NCBI GenBank assembly: GCA_016708955.1
Contig: JADJES010000001.1
Location: 496,001 to 560,000 of the forward strand
Length of the DNA: 64,000 bases
Source of the DNA: Nitrosomonas sp.
GTDB taxonomy: Bacteria; Pseudomonadota; Gammaproteobacteria; Burkholderiales; Nitrosomonadaceae
Direction of reading: 5' to 3'
A model generated the notes under the pieces. It searched no databases. It was not told the origin of the DNA and saw nothing but the letters and a program-made list of their open reading frames with translations. Positions within the stretch are counted from its first letter, which is position 1. Each line of letters starts with the position of its first letter. Both the position numbers and the translations under genes were made by a program. Positions 1-8,412 of the stretch are shown in pieces.

Positions 1-750
1 GATGGCTATAACGCACAATCCATCATTGAATATACGGAGCCGATTATTTCTCCTGCTTGGTCACCCGATGGCAGTCAATTGGCTTATGTTTCATTTGAGA
101 ACAAAAAGCCGATTGTTTATGTGCAAAAATTAGCGACGCGTGAGCGTCGAGCGGTTGCCAGTTTTAAAGGCAGTAACAGCGCACCCGCCTGGTCTCCGGA
201 TGGTAAAAAACTGGCTGTTGTATTGACTGGGCAAGGCGGATCGCAAATATTTCTGGTGAATGCTGATGGAAGTGGCTTGCAAAGATTAAGCAGAAGTTCT
301 GGGATTGATACGGAACCAAATTTTTCACCTGATGGCCGATACATTTTATTTACTTCCGATCGTGGCGGCAGCCCGCAAATTTATCGAATGCCGGTAACCA
401 ATACTGAAACCAGTAATGCTGAGCGGCTTACTTTCGAAGGCAGCTACAATGTCAGTCCGGATTATAGTCAAGATGGTAAAGGTTTTACTTTTATCCATAG
501 GAACAATGGTCAGTTTAACGTAGCTGTTCAGGAAATTGGATCACGGCAGGTCCAGATACTGACAAACTCCAAATTTGATGAGTCGCCTAGTTTTGCGCCT
601 AACGGTAAGATGATCTTATATGCAACTGAGATTAACGGGCATGGTATATTATCCGCAGTTTCCAGGGATGGACAGACAAGGCAGCATCTTTCAGTACAGA
701 CAGGTGATATAAGAGAGCCGGCATGGGGTCCTTTACCAACTTGGAAGTAA
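1..750 (+). CDS. tolB: TolB, periplasmic Tol-Pal protein (3' part)
   Basis: Only the last 249 codons are present; the 5' end lies left of the window and the frame is open from base 1. TolB is the periplasmic beta-propeller that links Pal to the inner-membrane TolQRA complex during outer-membrane constriction. At least five propeller blades are visible, with WSPDG, FSPDG, YSQDG and FAPNG turns and a TSDRGG strand typical of PD40 repeats. The stop lies 24 bp before pal, the usual tolB-pal-cpoB order. No defect is seen in the visible part. Confidence 0.95.
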   Translation, partial: DGYNAQSIIEYTEPIISPAWSPDGSQLAYVSFENKKPIVYVQKLATRERRAVASFKGSNSAPAWSPDGKKLAVVLTGQGGSQIFLVNADGSGLQRLSRSSGIDTEPNFSPDGRYILFTSDRGGSPQIYRMPVTNTETSNAERLTFEGSYNVSPDYSQDGKGFTFIHRNNGQFNVAVQEIGSRQVQILTNSKFDESPSFAPNGKMILYATEINGHGILSAVSRDGQTRQHLSVQTGDIREPAWGPLPTWK

Positions 751-774
751 TATTTTAATTTAAAGGAGTTATAA

Positions 775-1293
775 ATGAGGAAATTATTAGGAATTTCATT
801 GATTGTTCTGTTATCTGCTTGCGCCAGCCAAACCACGCAACCAGAAGTTGATGATCTCACCGCAGGTGCCGGTACCGGCTCGGAAGGTAGTGATTTGATG
901 GGATCAGGTTCAGGCAGGCCCGGCTATTTCAGTCAACTGCAGGATCCTAATAGTATTTTGTCCCAGCGCAGTGTTTATTACGATTATGATAGTTACTCTG
1001 TTAAGAGTGAATACAGAGAGCTGGTGCTGTCTCATGCCAGGTTCTTGCGTGATAATTCGAGTGCCAGCGTAATTCTGCAAGGGAATACCGATGATCGTGG
1101 CAGTCGTGAATACAATCTGGCTTTAGGGCAGCGTCGTGCCGATAGCGTCAGAAATATGATGACCTTGGCTGGTGCACGCGATGAACAAATTGAATCTGTC
1201 AGCTTGGGTGAAGAAAAACCGCGTGCATTGGGACATAGTGAATCGGCATGGAGTCAGAATCGCCGCACAGATATTCTCTACCGGGGTGAATAA
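775..1293 (+). CDS. pal: Pal, peptidoglycan-associated lipoprotein
   Basis: 172-residue outer-membrane lipoprotein that anchors the outer membrane to peptidoglycan and binds TolB. A short signal ends in lipobox LSAC with the lipidated Cys at residue 16. A Gly/Ser-rich linker follows, then an OmpA-like domain from about residue 65 to the end, with the NTDDRGSREYN segment and the ALGQRRADSV helix that bind diaminopimelate. A strong ribosome site (aaaggag) sits 8 bases before ATG. It lies between tolB and cpoB, very probably in one transcript. Length is normal for the family. Confidence 0.96.
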   Translation: MRKLLGISLIVLLSACASQTTQPEVDDLTAGAGTGSEGSDLMGSGSGRPGYFSQLQDPNSILSQRSVYYDYDSYSVKSEYRELVLSHARFLRDNSSASVILQGNTDDRGSREYNLALGQRRADSVRNMMTLAGARDEQIESVSLGEEKPRALGHSESAWSQNRRTDILYRGE

Positions 1294-1295
1294 AG

Positions 1296-2195
1296 ATGCT
1301 GATACGCGTTTTCTTACTGTTGTTACTGCTGAGCTGTAATGTCAGTTATGCATCTTTGTTTGGTGATAAAGAAGCACGCGAACAGATTACCGCATTACGT
1401 AAGCAAGTCAGTGAAATGGAAGCGCGTATTGCTAAGATGGAGCAGGCACTGAACAGCCAAGCGTTACTTGAGCTTTATGCGCAAGTCGAAACGCTTGGAC
1501 TCGAACTGGGAAAACTGAACGGACAAATAGAAATGCTGAGTAACGATAATACCCTGTTACAGAAGCGGCAGCGGGATTTCTATATTGATTTGGACAATCG
1601 GCTGCGTCAGATTGAACAACCTGGTAAGAAAAGTTCTTCTGCTCCTCCAGAAGAGCCAGCAAGCTTTTCCGATAGCACCTCGGCAACGCCTTCAGTCAGA
1701 GAACAAACAGCAGCGCCGCCAGCTGGCGCAGTGATACCGGAAACTTCGTCCTCTGATGGAACTTATTCCGGCGCGCCTGATTCAGGGGTGGTATCAGCAA
1801 ATGAATTAGCACCTGCAGGACCAGCAGAAAATAGCGCCTATAAAGAAGCGTATGACTTATTCAAGAATGGTGAGTTTGCAAATGCTATCGCACAATTTGA
1901 AAGCTTCCTGGGGAATTATCCGCAATCCAATTTGGCACCTGGCGCTGCGTATTGGATTGGCAATGCACGCTATGCACTGCGGGATTATCAACTGGCAATT
2001 GACGCACAGAGAAAATTGATTAACACGTATCCGGATAGCAGCAAGGTGCCGGATGCATTCCTGAATATTGCCAGCAGCCAGCAGGAAATGGGCGATAGCA
2101 AGGCAAGTAAGCACACGTTAGAAAATCTGCTGGCAAAATACCCGAATAGTGACGCTGCAAAAAAAGCCAAGCAACGCTTGGCTAACATCAAATAA
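1296..2195 (+). CDS. cpoB: CpoB (YbgF), Tol-Pal system coordinator
   Basis: 299-residue periplasmic protein starting 2 bases after the pal stop, so translation is probably coupled. The first 19 or so residues form a Leu-rich signal peptide. Residues about 27-110 form a coiled coil, the known trimerisation region of YbgF. A low-complexity Pro/Ser/Ala linker runs to about 175, and three TPR-like repeats fill the C-terminus, including an AAYWIGNARYALRDY helix pair. In E. coli CpoB tunes PBP1B activity with the Tol machine; the same role is inferred here from synteny and domain order. Confidence 0.93.
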   Translation: MLIRVFLLLLLLSCNVSYASLFGDKEAREQITALRKQVSEMEARIAKMEQALNSQALLELYAQVETLGLELGKLNGQIEMLSNDNTLLQKRQRDFYIDLDNRLRQIEQPGKKSSSAPPEEPASFSDSTSATPSVREQTAAPPAGAVIPETSSSDGTYSGAPDSGVVSANELAPAGPAENSAYKEAYDLFKNGEFANAIAQFESFLGNYPQSNLAPGAAYWIGNARYALRDYQLAIDAQRKLINTYPDSSKVPDAFLNIASSQQEMGDSKASKHTLENLLAKYPNSDAAKKAKQRLANIK

Positions 2196-2290
2196 ACTTA
2201 TCGCTTGAACAAATAGCCGTTCAATTGTTGTTTTCTGCATTACCTTCAAAGTAATATAATCTGTTTCTTTTCCCCAGGCGATCAATCATT

Positions 2291-2947
2291 ATGCAAGTGT
2301 TAGAGACGACAACCTTGCGTATCAGTGAAATTTTCTATTCGTTACAAGGTGAAACCAGCCGAGTCGGTTTGCCAACGGTTTTTGTGCGTTTGACGGGTTG
2401 CCCTTTGCGCTGCGGTTACTGTGATACCGCTTATGCTTTTGCCGGCGGTGAGAATCTGTCGATAGCAGAAATACTGAACCAGGTTGCTTGCTACCAAACG
2501 AATTATGTGACGGTGACCGGGGGCGAGCCTCTGGCGCAGAAAGCTTGTTTGGATTTGTTAGCCGCATTATGCGATGCACAGTATTCCGTATCACTTGAAA
2601 CCAGCGGCGCATTGGATTTATCCAGAGTAGATGTGCGTGTGTGCAAAGTCATGGATATCAAAACCCCGGGTTCGGGTGAAGTGGCTAAAAATAACTGGTC
2701 CAATCTTGCTCATCTGAAACAACATGACGAAATCAAGTTCGTACTGTGCGATGAGGCAGATTATCAATGGGCTTGCGAAATCATACATACCAGGCAGTTA
2801 CAGCAAATATGTCCAATCCTGCTTTCACCCGTTTATGGCAGCTTGGATCCTGCGACACTGGCAGCCTGGATATTGCGCGACAGCTTGCCGGTAAGGATGC
2901 AGATTCAGATGCATAAACTGCTTTGGGGAGAGGGGCCCGGACGGTGA
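2291..2947 (+). CDS. queE: 7-carboxy-7-deazaguanine synthase QueE
   Basis: 218-residue radical SAM enzyme that turns 6-carboxytetrahydropterin into 7-carboxy-7-deazaguanine for queuosine. The short radical SAM cysteine motif CPLRCGYCD is at about residues 37-45, preceded by the family hallmark FYSLQGE near residue 16. A TVTGGEP segment near residue 75 is the SAM-binding GGE motif. It lies 22 bp upstream of queC on the same strand, as expected for the pathway. No PreQ1 riboswitch was recognised in the 95-bp leader. Confidence 0.95.
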   Translation: MQVLETTTLRISEIFYSLQGETSRVGLPTVFVRLTGCPLRCGYCDTAYAFAGGENLSIAEILNQVACYQTNYVTVTGGEPLAQKACLDLLAALCDAQYSVSLETSGALDLSRVDVRVCKVMDIKTPGSGEVAKNNWSNLAHLKQHDEIKFVLCDEADYQWACEIIHTRQLQQICPILLSPVYGSLDPATLAAWILRDSLPVRMQIQMHKLLWGEGPGR

Positions 2948-2969
2948 AGTTTTTAAGGCTGATCAACGC

Positions 2970-3650
2970 ATGAAAAAAGCGGTGGTATTGCTATCCGGCG
3001 GATTAGATTCTGCAACCGCGCTGGCGATAGCCCGGAACAGGCAATTTGAGTGTTATACCTTGAGTGTCGATTATGGCCAGCGGCATCGATCGGAATTAGA
3101 AGCTGCAAAAAAAGTCGCACAATCTTTAGGTTCTCAAACCCATCAAGTTATCAAACTCGATCTGACAACATTTGGTGGATCGGCACTCACAGACCGCTCA
3201 ATTGAAATTCCAACTTCTGGAGAGAATACAAATATCCCCGTCACTTATGTGCCTGCCAGGAATACCATTATGCTGTCTTTGGCGTTGGCATGGGCAGAAA
3301 CGCTAGATAGTCAGGACATCTTCGTCGGTGTGAACGCAGTCGATTATTCCGGCTACCCGGACTGCCGCCCGGAATACATTACGGCTTTTGAAAATATGGC
3401 CAATCTGGCAACCAAAGCAGCCATTGAAGGCAAAAAACTGACCATTCATGCGCCACTCATGCACTTGACCAAGAAAGAGATTATTCAGGAAGGAATTGCT
3501 TTAGGTGTCGATTACAGTTTAACCGTTTCTTGTTATCAGGCTGATGAGGCGGGGCGGGCTTGTGGAGTTTGTGACTCCTGCCGTATCCGGCGTGCTGGAT
3601 TTACTGCGGCAGGCGAAATTGATTCAACACGTTATCTGATTACTCCATAA
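2970..3650 (+). CDS. queC: 7-cyano-7-deazaguanine synthase QueC
   Basis: 226-residue ATP-dependent enzyme that converts 7-carboxy-7-deazaguanine to preQ0. The N-terminal PP-loop SGGLDS is at residues 9-14. The C-terminal zinc site is formed by a CYQADEAGRACGVCDSC segment with the family's four cysteines. A SVDYGQRH motif near residue 33 is also diagnostic. It follows queE closely, giving a two-gene queuosine operon. Length and motifs are normal. Confidence 0.95.
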   Translation: MKKAVVLLSGGLDSATALAIARNRQFECYTLSVDYGQRHRSELEAAKKVAQSLGSQTHQVIKLDLTTFGGSALTDRSIEIPTSGENTNIPVTYVPARNTIMLSLALAWAETLDSQDIFVGVNAVDYSGYPDCRPEYITAFENMANLATKAAIEGKKLTIHAPLMHLTKKEIIQEGIALGVDYSLTVSCYQADEAGRACGVCDSCRIRRAGFTAAGEIDSTRYLITP

Positions 3651-3693
3651 ATTATTACAAATGATCTGAAGTAATTTGGGCAGTATCTAACTG

Positions 3694-4038
3694 CTACTTC
3701 TTCTGAGGATTGTTTTTACTACTTTGCTCGCGCATCTTTTTATCGAGTTTTTCCATCTGCTCAGGTGTTAATACAGCCTGTAAGTTTGTGCGTGTTACCT
3801 CTTGGATTTGTTGTAATTTCTTTCGTTCTTCGTTGAATACCGCTTCAACTTTCTTCTTCTCATTATCGAGTATGGCTTCGACTTTGGATTTTTGCGTATC
3901 ATTTAACCCAAGCTCTTTACTGATTCGATTGATAACTTCCTTGCTATCTGGAGCTGAATTTTGCTTCTGAGCCAATGCCGAAATTGGGTAAATAAGAATA
4001 CATAAAATCAGAATCAAACTAATGGTTTCTTTTTGCAT
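3694..4038 (-). CDS. Small periplasmic LTxxQ-motif (Spy/CpxP-like) protein
   Basis: About 114 residues when started at the ATG at 4038, which places a clean hydrophobic signal peptide (ISLILILCILIYPISALA) at the N-terminus; an upstream start would add 11 residues ahead of it. The mature part is a charged, Lys/Glu-rich helix with two LTxxQ-like motifs, LNDTQ and LTPEQ, as in Spy and CpxP envelope-stress chaperones. The function is inferred only from those motifs and the secreted helical character. It converges with queC and no operon partner is evident. Confidence 0.6.
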   Translation of the reverse strand: MQKETISLILILCILIYPISALAQKQNSAPDSKEVINRISKELGLNDTQKSKVEAILDNEKKKVEAVFNEERKKLQQIQEVTRTNLQAVLTPEQMEKLDKKMREQSSKNNPQKK

Positions 4039-4137
4039 GATAGTTTTCGAAAGATTATAAGTAAATTGCATGATTAATTTAATGGAATGTCCTGATTACG
4101 TTTTTCGATAAGTTCAAGGGGACGAAAAGGTATTAAG

Positions 4138-4171
4138 TACGTTCATGGTGAATTTCCGAACCATGAACGTA
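4138..4171. repeat. Palindromic intergenic repeat (12-bp stem)
   Basis: Left arm tacgttcatggt and right arm accatgaacgta are perfect complements around a 10-base loop. It sits between two minus-strand genes, just after the TraT stop (4194). The arms resemble the element at 63805-63845 (GATTAC...GTAATC outer ends), which suggests a dispersed family. It may also act as a terminator for traT, although no clear T-run follows on the minus strand. Confidence 0.6.
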
Positions 4172-4193
4172 ATCAATTGGCTCGGAATTTCTT

Positions 4194-4967
4194 TTAAAAA
4201 AGCCCTGAAATGGAACGTGCCAATCCATTGGTCAATTCAACGGCAGCCTCTTCGTACAGCAGATTCACCTTGTTCGCGGTGCTGACTACGCGAGTACGAT
4301 ATTTATTCATTTCGCTGACTTTTGTGGAAGACTGTCTTCTTGCACCCCCCACACCTTGCTTCGCATCTTGTTGCCGATCTTCACGGACAATGACACCTTC
4401 CTCGGCGCGTTCTGCTATCTCAATATCGGTAATCGCCATAAACGTGACATCTTTTACCGAAGCATCCGCAATGGTACTGACGAGACCAAACGCAGCCGCA
4501 CCGGCCAGCCCACCGATACCGGCACCTGTCCACCCGTCCATCGCAGCGCCAGCGGCTGTTCCCACTGCAGCACCCAGTGCAGCGCTTCCCATACCACCAT
4601 AGCCAGCTCTTAAAGCGGCTTCTGCGGCGGTAGGGCTGGCCTTATCGACACTGAGAACATTCGCTTGCAGCCAATAGTGGGCTTCTTTCGGATTAGTGGT
4701 GATGCGGTAACCTCGACCTTCCAGCGCTCTGGCAACCGTGGGTGTGATATCAAAATTGGTCTTGTCGGAGGTGTTGCGAACATTCAGATAGACGATCTTT
4801 CGATCCGGTTCAACGGGATCCAGAAAAATGGAGTCACTCATTTTAGTCTGCACATCCAGATCTTTTTTCGCAATGGATGTATGCACTGCCGCACACCCGC
4901 TTAAGACCAAAGAAAATAGCATGATTCCGGTTAGTATCCAGGTATTCTTGTTAATGGGGTAACCCAT
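4194..4967 (-). CDS. traT: TraT-family outer-membrane lipoprotein
   Basis: 257 residues, the usual length of TraT, the F-plasmid lipoprotein for surface exclusion and complement resistance. The signal peptide ends in LVLSGC with lipidated Cys25. A long Gly/Ala-rich hydrophobic stretch at about residues 121-165 matches the membrane-interacting region of TraT. A good ribosome site (gggaga) precedes the ATG. No other transfer genes are nearby, so it looks like a stand-alone chromosomal copy whose role here is unknown. Confidence 0.85.
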   Translation of the reverse strand: MGYPINKNTWILTGIMLFSLVLSGCAAVHTSIAKKDLDVQTKMSDSIFLDPVEPDRKIVYLNVRNTSDKTNFDITPTVARALEGRGYRITTNPKEAHYWLQANVLSVDKASPTAAEAALRAGYGGMGSAALGAAVGTAAGAAMDGWTGAGIGGLAGAAAFGLVSTIADASVKDVTFMAITDIEIAERAEEGVIVREDRQQDAKQGVGGARRQSSTKVSEMNKYRTRVVSTANKVNLLYEEAAVELTNGLARSISGLF

Positions 4968-5063
4968 TTCATCTCCCTTTTAATGATTAAAAAATAAAAA
5001 ATTAAATTGCTTGAATGATCAAATCAGATTGCCGGTTATTTTTGAGCATAATGGTTCTAAATA

Positions 5064-5417
5064 TTACCAACCGGAATAATAGGGACGAAAATTATTTACG
5101 CCATACAAACCGCCATAATAGGGGCGCGAGTATCCTCCGAAATAGCTGCCATAACCAAAGTTGCTTTGCCCTAAAATACATCCCAGACCAAAACATCCCG
5201 GTGCATAGCTTTGCGTTTTAGTTGGTGTGCCTCTTTGTGTGGCTTCTTTGAGCGCAGAAGTCAAAGCGGCATCGGTTGGAACGTTGAAGCGCTTGTTGAT
5301 GGTTTCCGCATTAAATTTTCTTTGAATTTCGCTTAAATCCGGACTTGCAACTGCACTACTCATCGATACGGCTAGCAGAGCGGTAGAAAAAATTGAGCTA
5401 AATTGTATTGCGCGCAT
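5064..5417 (-). CDS. Secreted Gly/Tyr-rich hypothetical protein
   Basis: I do not recognise the family. Starting at 5417, behind a strong ribosome site (aggggg), the protein has 117 residues. It begins with a signal peptide ending near VASP, then a helical segment with NAETINKRF and AALTSALKEA, a CFGLGC pair of cysteines near residue 77, and a C-terminal tail of Gly, Tyr, Phe and Pro (YFGGYSRPYYGG and similar). An upstream ATG at 5477 would add 20 residues before the signal and is less likely. Confidence 0.55.
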   Translation of the reverse strand: MRAIQFSSIFSTALLAVSMSSAVASPDLSEIQRKFNAETINKRFNVPTDAALTSALKEATQRGTPTKTQSYAPGCFGLGCILGQSNFGYGSYFGGYSRPYYGGLYGVNNFRPYYSGW

Positions 5418-5639
5418 TGAACACCCCCTAATTCCAAAAGAGAAGATAATATTATCAAATGTAGCGTTAACCGTCATAAGTATTTTTTAGTACCGAATCA
5501 ATGATTTGTTTGAAATGCGGTATGAATCGAAAGACACGAAAAAGCTGACCAGGGATGCTGTTAAGGATTGATTGTGAGCTCCTGTCAGATATCTCCCCCT
5601 TGGGCGATGCCTTTTCAGACTTGAATCGACACTGATAAT

Positions 5640-5672
5640 AACTGCTCACTCAGCGGTGCTGAATGAGCAGTT
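5640..5672. terminator. Hairpin between folB and the upstream end of the Gly/Tyr gene
   Basis: A 15-bp stem with one mismatch (aactgctcactcagc / gctgaatgagcagtt) around a ggt loop. It lies downstream of folB on the minus strand, so it may terminate folB transcription, though no clear T-run follows. The rest of 5418-5805 holds no convincing gene. Confidence 0.45.
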
Positions 5673-5805
5673 ATCTATTCATGGATTGCTTTAGTTTAGA
5701 ACTCTATATCTCTGAAATTTCCTGCAAAGGCGCCAGTATCTAGAGCAAAACGAAATGATGTGGAATATATTTTTGCTTGCGCAGTGCTGCCAAATAACGT
5801 AACGC

Positions 5806-6165
5806 TTAGACGGTCACGGATCTCCGTTCAATACATACCCCCAGTTTCTTTACCCCATGGATAATTCCCAGCTTAGCAACGCTGACTTTAACCCACGGTG
5901 ATCGAAATTCGCTCAGAATGGTTTGCGCGATATGCTCAGCCAGTGCCTCCAGTAAGGAAAAATGTCTGTTTGCCAGAATCTCGTTAATTCTTTCGATGAT
6001 CAACGCATAATCCAGCGCATCTTCGATTTTGTCGGATTGGCATGCACGGCTGGTTGGCAATGCGATTTCCAGATCCAATTGAATCGTTTGCGGAACGATG
6101 CGCTCCCACGGGTAGATGCCGATTAAGGTTTTGGCTTTAAAGTCGTGCAGAAAAATAATATCCAT
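5806..6165 (-). CDS. folB: Dihydroneopterin aldolase FolB
   Basis: 119-residue enzyme that splits 7,8-dihydroneopterin to 6-hydroxymethyl-dihydropterin in folate synthesis. The start DIIFLHDFKAKTLIGIYPWER carries the family's conserved Gly-(I/V)-x-x-x-E/Trp-Glu turn; DYALIIERI, SLLEALAEHIA (substrate-binding Glu) and VSVAKLG are also diagnostic. It is divergent from plsY, a very common proteobacterial pair. Length is normal. Confidence 0.92.
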   Translation of the reverse strand: MDIIFLHDFKAKTLIGIYPWERIVPQTIQLDLEIALPTSRACQSDKIEDALDYALIIERINEILANRHFSLLEALAEHIAQTILSEFRSPWVKVSVAKLGIIHGVKKLGVCIERRSVTV

Positions 6166-6273
6166 TGGTGATTAAGCGCTAAAATGTGCGGGTTATTCGG
6201 GAGCTTCCGGAAGTCTTGCGGATGTGAGCGATACGGGATTCTATTCTATTTTGTTCGGGTGGTGCGAATACTC

Positions 6274-6888
6274 ATGACGATATTGGTTTTTGCTCTGTTG
6301 GCCTATTTGCTGGGGTCGGTTTCCTTTGCGGTGGTGTCCAGTTGGATTTTTAAATTGCCGGACCCGCGCACCTATGGCTCAAAGAATCCGGGGGCGACCA
6401 ATGTTTTGCGCAGCGGCAAGAAGGCTGCGGCGGTTTTGACGTTATTGGGCGATGCCGGGAAAGGCTGGTTGGCGGTGGCTTTGGCGCAACATTATGCGCC
6501 ACTTTGGAATCTTGGGAATGAAGGGGTTGCTGTGGCCGCATTGGCAGTATTTCTGGGTCATGTTTTCCCGGTATTTCTGCGTTTCCAGGGCGGCAAGGGT
6601 GTGGCGACTGCGGTGGGCGTGTTGCTGGGTTTAAATCCCTGGGCCGGTTTGATGGCGATTGCGACTTGGTTATTGGTCGCCCTGATCTGGCGCATATCCT
6701 CCTTGTCCGCATTAATTGCAGCGGGGCTTGCGCCGATTTATGCCGTCGGCATGTTGGGTTTTGAAGCGGGTACGCTGGCAGTCTTGCTGATGTCGTTCGT
6801 GCTGATTTGGCGCCATCAATCGAATATTATTAATTTGCTAGCGGGTAAGGAAGGGCGCATCGGCGAGAAAAAAACGCCCGGTTCCTGA
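6274..6888 (+). CDS. plsY: Glycerol-3-phosphate acyltransferase PlsY
   Basis: 204-residue inner-membrane enzyme that transfers acyl groups from acyl-phosphate to glycerol-3-phosphate, the first step of phospholipid synthesis. The frame is open from 6184, but the ATG at 6274 gives the canonical N-terminus with GSVSFA. Signature loops are visible: DPRTYGSKNPGATNVLR, then FLGHVFPVFLRFQGGKGVATA, and a C-terminal RHQSNIINLLAGKE. Five membrane segments are predicted by eye. Its stop abuts the tsaD stop on the other strand with no gap. Confidence 0.94.
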   Translation: MTILVFALLAYLLGSVSFAVVSSWIFKLPDPRTYGSKNPGATNVLRSGKKAAAVLTLLGDAGKGWLAVALAQHYAPLWNLGNEGVAVAALAVFLGHVFPVFLRFQGGKGVATAVGVLLGLNPWAGLMAIATWLLVALIWRISSLSALIAAGLAPIYAVGMLGFEAGTLAVLLMSFVLIWRHQSNIINLLAGKEGRIGEKKTPGS

Positions 6889-7920
6889 TCAATCATCCGG
6901 TTCTTCAAGCATTTCCAGATTCCAGCGCGCATTGACGGTAAAACTGCTTGCCGGTGGCCAAATCTTATCAGGCGAAGCTTGCAAGCGCATTGCGCCAGCA
7001 AAGGCAATCATGGCGCCATTGTCGGTGCAAAATTCAAGCTCCGGATAAAAGACGGTCGCTCCTTTTGCTGATGCTTTGCTGCTGAGATTCTGGCGTAATT
7101 GATCGTTGGCGCCCACGCCTCCGGCGACAACCAGTTGCGTAAGACCGGTCCGTGATAAAGCGGTCAGTGATTTTTCTGTTAATACTTCCACAATCGCTTC
7201 TTGAAAAGCCAAAGCAATGTCCGCGCTGGTTTGTTGCGTGATTTCCTGTTTGTTGATCAGGGTGAGTACCGCGGTTTTTAGCCCGCTAAAACTGAAATTG
7301 AGATCTCCGCTATTGAGCATCGGCCGCGGAAGTTTGAATCGCCCTGCCTGACCCTGCCGGGCCAGTTTTGATAAGGCGGCTCCGCCCGGATAACCCAATC
7401 CGAGTAATTTTGCAGTTTTGTCAAAAGCCTCGCCTGCTGCATCATCAACCGTTTCACCCAGCAGTTTGTAGCAACCGATCGCATCGACTTGCATTAATTG
7501 CGTGTGGCCTCCCGATACCAGCAACGCGATAAATGGAAAGCTCGGTGCCGGTGTGGATAACAGCGGCGATAACAGATGCCCTTCCAAATGATGGATGCCC
7601 AGGGCAGGAATTTTTAGGGCGAAACTCAGTGCAGCACCAATACTGGCACCGACTAAAAGCGCACCAGCCAGACCAGGGCCTTGGGTGTAAGCGATAGCAT
7701 CGATTTCGTGCAACTCACATTTGGCTGCATGCAACGTTTGCTTGACCAGGGGTAGTACACGCCGGATATGATCGCGCGATGCCAGCTCAGGCACCACACC
7801 GCCATATTCACTGTGCATTTCAATTTGGGAATAGAGCGTGTGGCTCAGTAGACCGCGTTTTGTGTCAAAGAGCGCGATTCCGGTTTCATCGCAAGAAGTT
7901 TCAATGCCTAAAACTAGCAT
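6889..7920 (-). CDS. tsaD: tRNA N6-adenosine threonylcarbamoyltransferase TsaD
   Basis: 343-residue ASKHA-fold enzyme that transfers threonylcarbamoyl to A37 of ANN-decoding tRNAs together with TsaB and TsaE. It starts LVLGIETSCDETG, has the metal ligands in HHLEGH near residue 110, the VSGGHTQL loop, and VAGGVGAN near residue 265. Length is normal. In many proteobacteria tsaD is divergent from rpsU; here the divergent side holds a DUF3460 gene instead. Confidence 0.96.
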   Translation of the reverse strand: MLVLGIETSCDETGIALFDTKRGLLSHTLYSQIEMHSEYGGVVPELASRDHIRRVLPLVKQTLHAAKCELHEIDAIAYTQGPGLAGALLVGASIGAALSFALKIPALGIHHLEGHLLSPLLSTPAPSFPFIALLVSGGHTQLMQVDAIGCYKLLGETVDDAAGEAFDKTAKLLGLGYPGGAALSKLARQGQAGRFKLPRPMLNSGDLNFSFSGLKTAVLTLINKQEITQQTSADIALAFQEAIVEVLTEKSLTALSRTGLTQLVVAGGVGANDQLRQNLSSKASAKGATVFYPELEFCTDNGAMIAFAGAMRLQASPDKIWPPASSFTVNARWNLEMLEEPDD

Positions 7921-8162
7921 CAGGAAAAGTGGCGGAATGGCCTGTTAGTATTTTTCAATCCAGAACTAAGTTTGAAAAAAGCTTGTTGAAGAAAAGTATT
8001 CAAGTTGGGTCTGTTCTTGGCGGGTTATGAAATGTTTTGCTGCTATTCTAGCATTGCTGCACTCAATCAGAGTGATTACAAGATGAATTGAAGAACCTGG
8101 GCTGTTTAGAAAATCAGGTCTGTGCTAAAGTTCGGCTTTTGCATTAAAGCGTGGGGTGAATT

Positions 8163-8351
8163 ATGGATTACAATTACGAATCTGAACATACAAAATTTAT
8201 GCGTGAATTTCTGGAAAAGAATCCGCATGTGCAAGAACAGCGATTGGCCGCAAGAAGTATGTGGTGGGATAAAAATCAGAATAGAGAAGAAAACAAGGAG
8301 TTTAAAGAATCTTCAGTTCCCATGAAGCCTTATGTTTATTTCAATGGATAG
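8163..8351 (+). CDS. DUF3460 family small protein
   Basis: 62 residues beginning MDYNYESEHTKFMREFLEKNP, containing AARSMWWDK and ending VPMKPYVYFNG. This pattern (YESE-x-T-x-F, a central W-D-K, terminal P-YVY) fits DUF3460, a small cytosolic betaproteobacterial family of unknown function. The protein is very rich in Glu, Lys and Asn. A GC-rich hairpin (cccctgcgggg) follows at about 8371-8381. The short length lowers certainty but the motif match is good. Confidence 0.75.
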   Translation: MDYNYESEHTKFMREFLEKNPHVQEQRLAARSMWWDKNQNREENKEFKESSVPMKPYVYFNG

Positions 8352-8412
8352 CATTTTGTAAAGATCAGATTGCCCCTGCGGGGTCGCTCTGATTTCTTCA
8401 GGAGTGTTTGTT

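Noticed and set aside
5467..5649. 60-codon minus-strand frame upstream of the Gly/Tyr-rich gene
   Set aside because: No family features and no good ribosome site; it overlaps a hairpin region and the 5' area of the next gene.
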